NCBI GenBank assembly: GCA_938044055.1
Contig: CALIQO010000325.1
Coordinates: 1-6,411 of the forward strand
Direction: 5' to 3'
From: an uncultured Saprospiraceae bacterium
GTDB taxonomy: Bacteria; Bacteroidota; Bacteroidia; Chitinophagales; Saprospiraceae
DNA: 6,411 nucleotides
Below, in pieces: positions 1 to 6,411 of this stretch (the first letter of the stretch is position 1; the number at the start of each line of letters is the position of its first letter). The notes under the pieces were generated by a model that had not been told where the DNA came from, searched no databases, and saw nothing but the letters and a program-made list of their open reading frames with translations. A program made the position numbers and the translations under genes.

Positions 1-576
1 AAAAATGAATAAGTTCAGAGTATTGAGTTGCCACAACCACTTGAGTAACATCAATCGGTCATCTGAGTGATTTTCTAACATTAATTGCTTAGAGCGATAT
101 AACTCAATGTAAGTCCACGTAATGTAAAATGTAGGAACTAAAAATCTAATAACAGAAATAATCTTTACTTCAGGGTAGGAGTAGTAATTATTGAGAAAAA
201 CACCGCGTTGTATCTCGTCTACTAAATAGAACCGAGGTGTCATCAATAACATAATAAGGATAAAGGGAATGAGATGAAGTAGGTGTATCCATTTCAACTT
301 AAACCCAGAACGAATACAGGATAATATATATAGAAAGAGCAAAGGCGAAGTAATGATGTTAATATCATCTCGCACTCTGTCCCACCCTAAATTGTATTCA
401 TAATAGAATCCATACCAGAATACACTTATGCTTATAGAGATGGTCAGTAACATAGAAGCTAAAAGTCTATTGCTTAAGCGATTTTGAGAATTGACTGTCC
501 ACAAGAATAGAGCGAGTAAAATGCACATCGACATTAATACAATAGTAGCGGTGCTGAGTAGCAGAGTAATGTCCAT
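1..576 (-). CDS. N-terminal membrane region of a probable AraC-family transmembrane regulator (partial, runs off left edge)
   Basis: An open frame of 192 codons starts at ATG 576-574 and is still open at base 1, so the C-terminal part is missing. The start is fixed by an in-frame TAA just upstream at 591-589. The visible part is almost entirely hydrophobic, with helices at about residues 4-28, 37-60, 73-88, 96-113 and 138-160 and a sixth beginning near 178. Signature pieces are SNRLLASMLL after helix 1, SPLLFLYILSCIRS at helix 3, HLLHLIPFILIM at helix 4 and a basic loop before LLKWLWQLN. These resemble the N-terminal membrane domain of Bacteroidota regulators that carry a cytoplasmic AraC-type helix-turn-helix at the C terminus. 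The DNA-binding domain is not in the window, so the AraC call is inference. A membrane histidine kinase with a similar sensor is the main alternative. It lies 229 bp downstream of the sensor kinase on the same strand. Confidence 0.65.
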   Translation of the reverse strand, partial: MDITLLLSTATIVLMSMCILLALFLWTVNSQNRLSNRLLASMLLTISISISVFWYGFYYEYNLGWDRVRDDINIITSPLLFLYILSCIRSGFKLKWIHLLHLIPFILIMLLMTPRFYLVDEIQRGVFLNNYYSYPEVKIISVIRFLVPTFYITWTYIELYRSKQLMLENHSDDRLMLLKWLWQLNTLNLFIF

Positions 577-636
577 ATAATTATGGGATTAGTTGAATCA
601 TTATTTGTTTCTGATATTCTTATTCAATACTATTTA

Positions 637-644
637 CAAACTTA
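637..644 (-). promoter_or_regulatory. Candidate Bacteroidota -7 element upstream of the membrane regulator
   Basis: On the minus strand these bases read TAAGTTTG, a full match to the Bacteroidota -7 consensus TAnnTTTG. Transcription would start near 631 and give a leader of about 55 bases before the ATG at 576. No convincing -33 TTG element is visible at the expected distance, so this is a candidate only. The surrounding gap (577-805) shows no strong hairpin with a T-run that would end the kinase transcript, so readthrough from the kinase gene remains possible. Confidence 0.3.
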
Positions 645-805
645 GCAAAGTAGTTTAAATACATGAGTCATGAAGCTTATTTTAAAGGTTCCAATTTAAG
701 GCAGAGTGATATAAAAGTCTTAAGAACATCATGTGGGACTATAAAAACAAAGTGTATTTCAGAGTCAGCGCAAGAAGAATAGATGGTAAAGCGGCAGGGT
801 ATTGA

Positions 806-2446
806 TTACTTAGGAAATGTAAAAACTGTTTCCCACCCATCTTCGACTTGTTGTGAAGAGAAGGCCCATCTATCTCCGAAACTTTCAGTTAACCTTGCTT
901 GGATGTATTTAAAACCTGTTCCGGAGGAATCTTTTTTTATAACTTCTCTTGATGTACCATTGACATGAACAATGTACTTATACCTTGTAGCATCTCCACT
1001 TTCTGATAAAGTAAATATAAGTGAGCCACCAGTATGCTTCTGATGACTAAGTCCATTTTCAATGATGGTAAGAATGATTGCTGGAGGAATGATGGCATAC
1101 TCATCAAGGCCATCTGTTATTAATTGAAAATCCATTTCTTTTCTAAAGGACATAATAGATAAATGAGATTGACAAAGCTCTAACTCCTTAACTACGGGAA
1201 TTAATTTCTTTTCTGATATGTCTATCATGATATCCAGTTCTCTGCTTATCGCAAATAAAAATTCAACCCCTTTCTTAGGTTCTCTTTCAATCCAGTCGAT
1301 GGCAGACATAAGAGAATTATTAAGAAAGTGAGGCTGTATGTTTTTCTTGAGCAAGTCAAGTTTTAATCTACTGGAGAGAAGCAGGGAAGCCTCTTTTTCT
1401 TTCACTGTTTTCCTTTCTCTTATTGCAAGAGAAATAAGGTTGATAAGTACCAGCAATCCAAAACCTATATATAATATAAAGTCATAGTAACGATTATTAA
1501 AAAGCAGAAAGAAAGTAATCGGAACGATCGTTGTCATCAGCAAGAAGGAATCTTCTTTCTTTAATCTAAACGCATCTAAGCAGGTGATACATGCTGTTAT
1601 AAACCCTATACACATTACAATAAATGTTGCTGTATCGTAACCATAGCCTCTCAATGTAGAAGCACATAGAATTATTAACCCATAAGGGATGATCAACCAC
1701 TTCCATTTATGTTGAAGGCCGAAACGGACCATGAAGAAGTAGGGAAGAATAAGGCTTATTAAAACGGTAACAACTAGAATAACCTTAAGCCTTGTGAAGT
1801 GAAAGGGGTAGATGTAATTCCAGTAGTTCTTAACATACTCAACTATAATTAATGCGAAGAAAAGGAGACACAATGTCGAGAACAGCCCTGAAGTAAAATG
1901 AGACTTATCCAGGATAAATCGCACCAGATAAAACAAGCCGATTATAAGAAAGAACCCTGCATAGATGTGTATGTAAGCGGTTGTAATAATTAAACCCTCT
2001 AAAGTCCTATTATTATCTACGACTACTACAGCATAGATTCTCATATTATCATCTCCATAATAATTACTATAGTTGACAGTTAACGTATGGGTTCCTGGTG
2101 TCAACCAACGAGTAGGAAGAACATGGATTTCAGCCAGTCGGCCGGGTGTTTCAGTTTCTTTAGAGGAACCGATTTTTCCGCTGCCTCCTAAGTACTTTCC
2201 ATCCCAGAAAATTTCCCTTGCAGCTAGCATAGAAGAGAGTACACCATAGACGACGGATGTATCATAATTGTCTGGTATAAGAACATCTACTTGTAAGATG
2301 TATGAACCATTGTTTTTAGATACAGTGTCTTGAAAAGTTGATCCATTATCTTGACTGAACTTCCAGTTGCTATAAGAAATATTATTACCCTGTCCCGCAA
2401 GGCACAGTCCGTGTAGAAGTAGATATATTAAAAGGTATAATCTCAT
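806..2446 (-). CDS. 7TM LytS/YehU-type sensor histidine kinase with extracytoplasmic sensor domain
   Basis: This 546-residue protein is complete, and its start is supported by an in-frame stop at 2467-2465 upstream. Residues 1-20 look like a signal peptide. Residues 21-150 form a beta-rich extracytoplasmic domain (AAREIFWDGKYLGGSG near 75-90, then TLTVNYSNYY) resembling the sensor domains of 7TMR-DISM proteins. Seven hydrophobic helices follow at about 154-178, 185-205, 220-240, 250-265, 273-293, 300-317 and 323-342, then a short charged linker. The kinase core is of the His_kinase (LytS/YehU) type: the H-box QPHFLNNSL gives phospho-acceptor His373, the N-box IIENGLSHQ gives Asn464, and the glycine-rich SSGTGF lies at 507-512. 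Such kinases sit in the inner membrane and phosphorylate LytTR response regulators, and one is encoded at 4017-4718. Some core positions differ from the common forms: N for F in PHFLFN, and GTGFKYIQARL in place of the usual GIGLxNxxxRL. The sensed ligand cannot be read from the sequence. Confidence 0.9.
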   Translation of the reverse strand: MRLYLLIYLLLHGLCLAGQGNNISYSNWKFSQDNGSTFQDTVSKNNGSYILQVDVLIPDNYDTSVVYGVLSSMLAAREIFWDGKYLGGSGKIGSSKETETPGRLAEIHVLPTRWLTPGTHTLTVNYSNYYGDDNMRIYAVVVVDNNRTLEGLIITTAYIHIYAGFFLIIGLFYLVRFILDKSHFTSGLFSTLCLLFFALIIVEYVKNYWNYIYPFHFTRLKVILVVTVLISLILPYFFMVRFGLQHKWKWLIIPYGLIILCASTLRGYGYDTATFIVMCIGFITACITCLDAFRLKKEDSFLLMTTIVPITFFLLFNNRYYDFILYIGFGLLVLINLISLAIRERKTVKEKEASLLLSSRLKLDLLKKNIQPHFLNNSLMSAIDWIEREPKKGVEFLFAISRELDIMIDISEKKLIPVVKELELCQSHLSIMSFRKEMDFQLITDGLDEYAIIPPAIILTIIENGLSHQKHTGGSLIFTLSESGDATRYKYIVHVNGTSREVIKKDSSGTGFKYIQARLTESFGDRWAFSSQQVEDGWETVFTFPK

Positions 2447-2484
2447 TTCAATCCAAAGGTATCTTTAATTTATTGATGATTAAT

Positions 2485-2514
2485 GCAGTTGACATGATTG
2501 CTTGAGCAGTTGAC
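2485..2514 (+). promoter_or_regulatory. Tandem 9-bp direct repeats resembling a LytTR response-regulator binding site
   Basis: Two identical copies of GCAGTTGAC lie at 2485-2493 and 2506-2514, separated by 12 bp, so their starts are 21 bp apart (two helical turns). LytTR regulators are known to bind pairs of imperfect 9-bp direct repeats, [TA][AC][CA]GTTN[AG][TG], separated by 12-13 bp. Each copy here fits seven of nine positions, including the GTT core, and the spacer length fits exactly. The pair lies in the divergent gap between the kinase and hydrolase genes, with the consensus reading toward the hydrolase at 2591. It is therefore the likely target of the LytTR regulator encoded nearby. 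It could activate the hydrolase, influence the kinase gene (39 bp away on the other side), or both. Confidence 0.6.
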
Positions 2515-2590
2515 CAGTAATTACTTGTGAGACATTACTTTCTGCCTCATATTAGATTTATGTTTCGTAACCATCTTTAAAAACTATATT

Positions 2591-4039
2591 ATGAAAAACA
2601 TATTTTACATCATAGCAACCCTGGTATATTCAATCAGTATGCAGGCGCAAGATTACGACCTTACTTTAGAGCCATATACTTTCGAGACAGCCGATGGTAG
2701 AACACAAGAAGCTGAACTAGGAAGCTTTCTTGTCCCAGAAAACCGAACCAAGAAAGAAAGTAGAAAAATAAGATTGAAATTCGTAAGGTTTAAATCTACA
2801 AGCCACAACCCTGGTAGCCCGATCATTTACCTAGCAGGAGGTCCAGGCGGAAGTGGGATAGGAACTGCTCGAGGAACACGTTTTGATTTATTCATGAAGA
2901 TGAGAGAAGTCGCAGATGTGATTGCATTCGATCAGAGAGGAACCGGAGATTCTGAAGGACTACCAGCTTATAATGGAGCATGGAACATTGATTTTTCAGA
3001 AGTCCTTACGGCTGAGAAAGCTTCTGCTCCGATTACTCAAGAGGTAAATAAAATGGTTGCTTTTTTCGAAGAAAATGGAGCAGACATAGAAGGCTATACT
3101 TCTATAGAAAGTGCGCACGATATGGACGACTTGAGAGTAGCCATTAATGCGGAAAAACTCAATGTGTGGGGAATCAGTTATGGCACCCATCTGGGATTGA
3201 CATACTTGAAACAATACGAAGACAAGGTGGACAGAATGATACTTGCTGGGCTAGAAGGATATAACCATACCGTGAAGATGCCCAGCGATCAGCAAGAACT
3301 GTTAGAGGCTATTGATAGCTTGATAAAAGAAGACCCGAAAGCAAGTAAAGCGTATCCTGATTTTCTAGGAGATATGGACATTGTCTTACAGTCAGTAGAC
3401 AAGAACCCAGTTGAGATTGAGACGATAAATCCGTTTAACGGAAGTGCAACTAAAGTTTCTATCGGAAAGTTAAGTTTACAGCAATTCTTCTCGTGGTATC
3501 TAGGAGGCCCGGATAATTTTCATGACCTACCTTACCATGTATCGCTGATGAAGAAAGGTGATTTTTCTGGAATAAAGGAGTATGCTCTGTATACGCATAT
3601 TGGACGGTTCAACGGAATGAGTACGGCTATGGATGCTGCTTCTGGATTGACCCAAGAAAGAAGAAAAGAAATCAAGAAGCAAGCGGAACATACATTACTA
3701 GGAGATGCCATTAACTTTCCTTACTTGATCGTTCATGATGCTTTGCCCCAAGTGGATTTAGGAGATGAATTTAGAAAACCATTTACTTCAGACATTCCGG
3801 TATTGTGTATCAGCGGAACGCTGGATGGAAGGACTGCGGTTAACAATGCACATGAAACACTAGAGACATTAAAAAACGGAGTCCACTTGATCATTGAAGG
3901 AGCGGGTCACAGCGATCCTCTTTTTCTTTCTTCTCCTAAGATTGCAGAAGTTATGTCGGCTTTTATAAAGGGAGAAAAAGTTGCTGACCATAGAATCAAA
4001 CTAGAGCCGATGAAATTTAAACTACCTGGTGATCAGTAA
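2591..4039 (+). CDS. Secreted S33-type alpha/beta hydrolase (prolyl/tripeptidyl aminopeptidase-like)
   Basis: This 482-residue protein begins with a signal peptide ending near MQAQ (residue 20), so it should be exported to the periplasm or beyond. The fold is an alpha/beta hydrolase of the S33 peptidase group. The oxyanion-hole motif LAGGPGGSG is at 81-89, DQRGTGDSEG at 114-123, and the nucleophile elbow GISYG at 194-198 with Ser196. The acid is probably Asp412 in SGTLDGRTA, and His440 in EGAGHSD completes the triad. All catalytic parts are present and the length suits the larger tripeptidyl-aminopeptidase-like members, with a helical cap between about 225 and 375. Family members remove N-terminal residues from peptides, but some act on esters, so the substrate is not fixed. 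The start has an A/T-rich leader and no Shine-Dalgarno sequence. The gene lies between, and opposite to, the kinase and its probable response regulator, downstream of LytTR-like repeats that suggest control by that pair. A T-run follows the stop at 4041-4046, without a convincing hairpin. Confidence 0.88.
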   Translation: MKNIFYIIATLVYSISMQAQDYDLTLEPYTFETADGRTQEAELGSFLVPENRTKKESRKIRLKFVRFKSTSHNPGSPIIYLAGGPGGSGIGTARGTRFDLFMKMREVADVIAFDQRGTGDSEGLPAYNGAWNIDFSEVLTAEKASAPITQEVNKMVAFFEENGADIEGYTSIESAHDMDDLRVAINAEKLNVWGISYGTHLGLTYLKQYEDKVDRMILAGLEGYNHTVKMPSDQQELLEAIDSLIKEDPKASKAYPDFLGDMDIVLQSVDKNPVEIETINPFNGSATKVSIGKLSLQQFFSWYLGGPDNFHDLPYHVSLMKKGDFSGIKEYALYTHIGRFNGMSTAMDAASGLTQERRKEIKKQAEHTLLGDAINFPYLIVHDALPQVDLGDEFRKPFTSDIPVLCISGTLDGRTAVNNAHETLETLKNGVHLIIEGAGHSDPLFLSSPKIAEVMSAFIKGEKVADHRIKLEPMKFKLPGDQ

Positions 4040-4718
4040 GTTTTTTCTTGACATCTTTATAACGGGTTCTGCCGATAGGCAAGAGTAAGTCTTCAGTGAT
4101 TTTCAATTCATACTTGCTTCCAGGTTGTATAATTATTTCCGTAGCCTTAGAAATGTCTGCAACATATGATTTATGAATCCGTATGAAGTAATCAGGCAAG
4201 ATGGTTTCGAATCGTTCTAAGGACAGGTCTGATAACTCCTTGGTTCCATTCGATAGGTGTAACTCTGAATAAATGTTTGCCCCTTTGATGAATAGCAGGT
4301 CGGTGACAAGTATTATTTTTAGTTTCCCTTGTTTCTTGATGACTATCTTTTTTACGTCTGGTCTATTATTATTCAATCTATGAAATGCTTTAGCAAGCCT
4401 CTCCTTAGTAAATGGCTTGGGAACGAAATCAACGACACCATACTCGTAAGCATCGATTGCCTTGTCCCTATAGGCAGAGACGATTATCGTATCGAACGTT
4501 TCTGCTGCTAGTGATTGCAATATTTCGAAACCATCTTTTCCAGAGAGGTTAAGATCTAGAAAGAGGAGGTCGATGGTGTAACGGTTGATATAGTCTAATG
4601 CTTCCGAGAGACTTTCTTTCTGTATGATAGAAGAGATCTTATCTCCAGCAATTTCTTTTAACAATCGTTCTATGCGATTGGCTATACTTTTTTCATCTTC
4701 TAGAATTAAGATTTTCAT
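4017..4718 (-). CDS. LytTR-family DNA-binding response regulator
   Basis: A two-domain regulator of 233 residues. I start it at ATG 4718-4716, giving MKILILEDE, the usual opening of a receiver domain; an in-frame GTG two codons earlier (4724-4722) would add only two residues and is less likely. The receiver domain (about 1-118) has the acidic pair at Glu7/Asp8, phospho-acceptor Asp55 in LFLDLNLSG, Ser81 in IIVSAYRD and Lys101 in FVPKPF. The LytTR domain (about 124-233) shows FIRIHKSYVADI near 178-189 and LPIGRTRY near 213-220, both typical of that DNA-binding fold. Its partner is probably the LytS-type kinase at 806-2446. The gene's 3' end overlaps the hydrolase gene by 23 bp on the opposite strand. 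The protein should bind paired direct repeats such as those at 2485-2514. Confidence 0.93.
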   Translation of the reverse strand: MKILILEDEKSIANRIERLLKEIAGDKISSIIQKESLSEALDYINRYTIDLLFLDLNLSGKDGFEILQSLAAETFDTIIVSAYRDKAIDAYEYGVVDFVPKPFTKERLAKAFHRLNNNRPDVKKIVIKKQGKLKIILVTDLLFIKGANIYSELHLSNGTKELSDLSLERFETILPDYFIRIHKSYVADISKATEIIIQPGSKYELKITEDLLLPIGRTRYKDVKKKLTDHQVV

Positions 4719-4731
4719 AGGCACTTAAGAT

Positions 4732-4764
4732 AGACTATTTATGAAGACAGTATAATTATAGTCT
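4732..4764. repeat. Inverted repeat AGACTAT/ATAGTCT in a divergent promoter gap
   Basis: A perfect 7-bp inverted repeat (AGACTAT at 4732-4738, ATAGTCT at 4758-4764) surrounds 19 bp that include a further AGAC at 4745-4748 and the palindrome TATAATTATA at 4751-4760. It lies in the 82-bp gap between the diverging LytTR regulator (start 4718) and TPR-protein (start 4801) genes. It could be an operator or simply AT-rich promoter sequence; it does not match the LytTR repeat pattern. Confidence 0.3.
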
Positions 4765-4800
4765 TTGCATTTTTTATATTAGCTTCAGAAATACTTAATC

Positions 4801-6411
4801 ATGAAATTACTTTTTAGCGGACTAATTATATTATTTACATTTTCACCTTGTATTTCACAATCATGTCTTGATAAAATTGAATCAGCATATATTTTTTTTG
4901 AAAATCAAGACTACGTAAGTGCAGTGGAAGTTTTTAAAGCTTGTGAAAAAGAATGCTTATTCACGCAAGATGATTATTATTTTTATGGTGCTTCCTTATC
5001 CAAAACTGGACATATAGAAGAAGCTAAATATGCTTCTCTGAAGGCTTATAAAGGTTTACACACTTTTGCAATGATGTTGGCAGATAGTCTTTACTCAAAC
5101 TTGCATAATGATGTGATGAAGGAATGTTCAAAACATAAAGAACTATCTTCCTTAATTGAAAAAGAGAAACTTATAATTGATGAATTTGATTTCAAAAAAT
5201 TTGATAGTATTTATAAATCAAAAGCAATTAGTAGCCTTAAAGCTAGGGCAATATTAAAGGTTGTTGATTATCTTTATAGAAACCAAGATACGATCAATGG
5301 CGACTTTTACGTAGACCAATTATTCCAGCACTCAAGTTATTCTAGTTTAGAAATAAAAAAAGCCTTTAGGTCTAAGTTTAATATTTCTAAAAACGAAATA
5401 CTAAAAAGTAATTTCCATCATCAAGTAAAAAACGAAGATCAGTTTTATAATCTATTAAAGGCTCTCGATACTTTTATTAATAGTAAGGAAACGAATGATG
5501 TAGTTAAAAAGGTAGAAATAATTGAGAAACATAAGTTAACTATCCATTTGAATGCAAATAATTGTTACAATGTTGCTTGTGTGTATTCTTTGTCAGGTGA
5601 GTTTGATAAAGCGTTTCAATTCTTGAGGTTGGCTTTAAGTAAAGGATATAATAATTTTTCTCATTTATTCAAAGACAAAGATTTGATTCCATTGTTGAAC
5701 TCTCCAACAGGTCAAGAGGTTTATAAATATTGTTTCTTAAAAACATATGGATCATTATTGAATGAAACCATCTATACGTTTGACTATTCATTTAGAAATG
5801 GGGATAAGTCAAAAAATTTACAATATGAATATTTAGAGTCGAATGGAATGTTTAGCATAGTTCCTGAAAGCCTGAGTATTTATGACTTTAATACAGATAC
5901 TGTTTACGTTACAACAACGACCATTGGTACCAGTCTTTTCAATATTGACCCAATGAAATCAACGTATAGTTTAGATAAAAATAATCAGATTAGAGTAAAT
6001 ACTGATCCTGAAAATCTTTGGGTATTGATTTGTAAAACGACACCCAACGAAAAATATATGATTAATGCCGGATATTATTCAATGATGCGGGTGGGTAATA
6101 TTGATTTTCTTTATAAAATTATGACTAATACTCTTGAGTTAAATCGAATTTTGGAAATTCGTAAAGGAAGGTTTAGAAAACTATCAAAAAAAGCTTTCGA
6201 CTTGTATTTGCCTTTTGCAGATAAAAAAGCACTTCCTGTTTCTGACTTTGAATTAGAAGAAGCTGAAATAATTAAATCTATTGTTGGATTTATAAGAGAA
6301 TCACCAAAGGAAAACTTAGGACCCATGTTTAAGGCTAAAGTCTTTAATTATAGATCCCCTGCATTTATAGATCTTTTTGTTGATCTATTAAAAGGGTATA
6401 ATAAGAACAGT
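4801..6411 (+). CDS. Exported TPR-repeat protein with uncharacterised C-terminal region (partial, runs off right edge)
   Basis: An uninterrupted frame of 537 codons opens at ATG 4801 and is still open at the last base. Residues 1-21 form a signal peptide (KLLFSGLIILFTFSP core), so the protein is probably periplasmic or exported; no proper lipobox precedes Cys17 or Cys22. Residues 22-83 contain two TPR-like helical hairpins (for example YIFFENQDYVSAVEVFKAC, then YYFYGASLSKTGHIEEAKY). A third hairpin at 254-282 (NCYNVACVYSLSGEFDKAF) leads into SHLFKDKDLIPLLNSP at 287-302. That matches a widespread TPR ending in which an AC.YSL.G..D.A helix pair is followed by a D.DL.PL stretch. Residues 84-250 look helical. 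From about 310 onward I recognise no domain. TPR regions bind other proteins, but the partner is unknown. By hand count, five sampled 60-base rows of this gene are about 29% G+C against about 44% for five rows of the hydrolase gene, which may indicate a different origin. Confidence 0.8.
   Translation, partial: MKLLFSGLIILFTFSPCISQSCLDKIESAYIFFENQDYVSAVEVFKACEKECLFTQDDYYFYGASLSKTGHIEEAKYASLKAYKGLHTFAMMLADSLYSNLHNDVMKECSKHKELSSLIEKEKLIIDEFDFKKFDSIYKSKAISSLKARAILKVVDYLYRNQDTINGDFYVDQLFQHSSYSSLEIKKAFRSKFNISKNEILKSNFHHQVKNEDQFYNLLKALDTFINSKETNDVVKKVEIIEKHKLTIHLNANNCYNVACVYSLSGEFDKAFQFLRLALSKGYNNFSHLFKDKDLIPLLNSPTGQEVYKYCFLKTYGSLLNETIYTFDYSFRNGDKSKNLQYEYLESNGMFSIVPESLSIYDFNTDTVYVTTTTIGTSLFNIDPMKSTYSLDKNNQIRVNTDPENLWVLICKTTPNEKYMINAGYYSMMRVGNIDFLYKIMTNTLELNRILEIRKGRFRKLSKKAFDLYLPFADKKALPVSDFELEEAEIIKSIVGFIRESPKENLGPMFKAKVFNYRSPAFIDLFVDLLKGYNKNS

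Noticed and set aside
783..968. 61-codon plus-strand frame
   Set aside because: Most of it lies antisense within the 3' end of the well-supported kinase gene and the translation shows no domain or signal.
2454..2461. Minus-strand TACCTTTG, a perfect TAnnTTTG match just upstream of the kinase start
   Set aside because: Transcription would begin only a few bases before the ATG at 2446 and no -33 element is visible. It would require a nearly leaderless mRNA, so I treat it as chance.
2996..3214. 72-codon minus-strand frame inside the hydrolase gene
   Set aside because: It is antisense to the catalytic region that contains the GISYG motif; a shadow frame with no independent support.
4024..4046. 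Possible intrinsic terminator after the hydrolase stop (CTG...CAG followed by TTTTTT)
   Set aside because: The stem is only three base pairs, too weak to call a terminator even with the T-run.
4329..4511. 60-codon plus-strand frame inside the response-regulator gene
   Set aside because: It is antisense to the conserved receiver domain and has no recognisable content.
4759..4766. TAGTCTTTG-like -7 element for the TPR gene
   Set aside because: The spacing is TA-three bases-TTTG rather than two, and there is no -33 TTG at the right distance.
4849..4866. Possible lipoprotein signal in the TPR protein (Cys17 or Cys22)
   Set aside because: The residues before each cysteine (FSP and SQS) do not fit a lipobox, so a standard signal peptide is more likely.
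6111..6326. 71-codon minus-strand frame inside the TPR-protein gene
   Set aside because: It is antisense to a long uninterrupted frame in an AT-rich region, with no recognisable domain.

Overview
The window looks like chromosomal DNA from a Bacteroidota organism, probably of the Flavobacteriia/Cytophagia type. The base composition is AT-rich and the starts lack a clear Shine-Dalgarno sequence, with A/T-rich leaders instead. The gene families also fit: a membrane-anchored AraC-type regulator, a 7TM LytS-like histidine kinase, a LytTR response regulator, and a secreted hydrolase whose signal peptide ends in MQAQ. This assignment is inference from style and family content, not from a marker gene.

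Layout. Positions 1-576 (minus) hold the N-terminal membrane half of a probable AraC-family regulator that runs off the left edge. Positions 577-805 are a gap with one promoter-like element for that gene. Positions 806-2446 (minus) encode a sensor kinase with a signal peptide, an extracytoplasmic beta-rich domain, seven membrane helices and a LytS/YehU-type kinase core. A 144-bp divergent gap (2447-2590) separates it from a secreted S33-type alpha/beta hydrolase or aminopeptidase at 2591-4039 (plus). The hydrolase gene overlaps tail to tail, by 23 bp, with a LytTR response regulator at 4017-4718 (minus). After a short divergent gap comes a probable exported TPR protein at 4801-6411 (plus), which is markedly more AT-rich and runs off the right edge.

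The kinase and the LytTR regulator are a natural two-component pair, yet an oppositely transcribed peptidase gene sits between them. The gap upstream of the peptidase contains two exact 9-bp copies of GCAGTTGAC separated by 12 bp. This matches the architecture of LytTR binding sites, in spacing and in the GTT core. The simplest reading is a self-contained circuit: an extracytoplasmic signal is sensed by the kinase, the LytTR regulator is phosphorylated, and it binds the divergent promoter to control the secreted peptidase and perhaps the kinase itself. Whether the peptidase makes or destroys the signal is speculation. No RNA genes, CRISPR arrays, insertion sequences or strong intrinsic terminators were seen.
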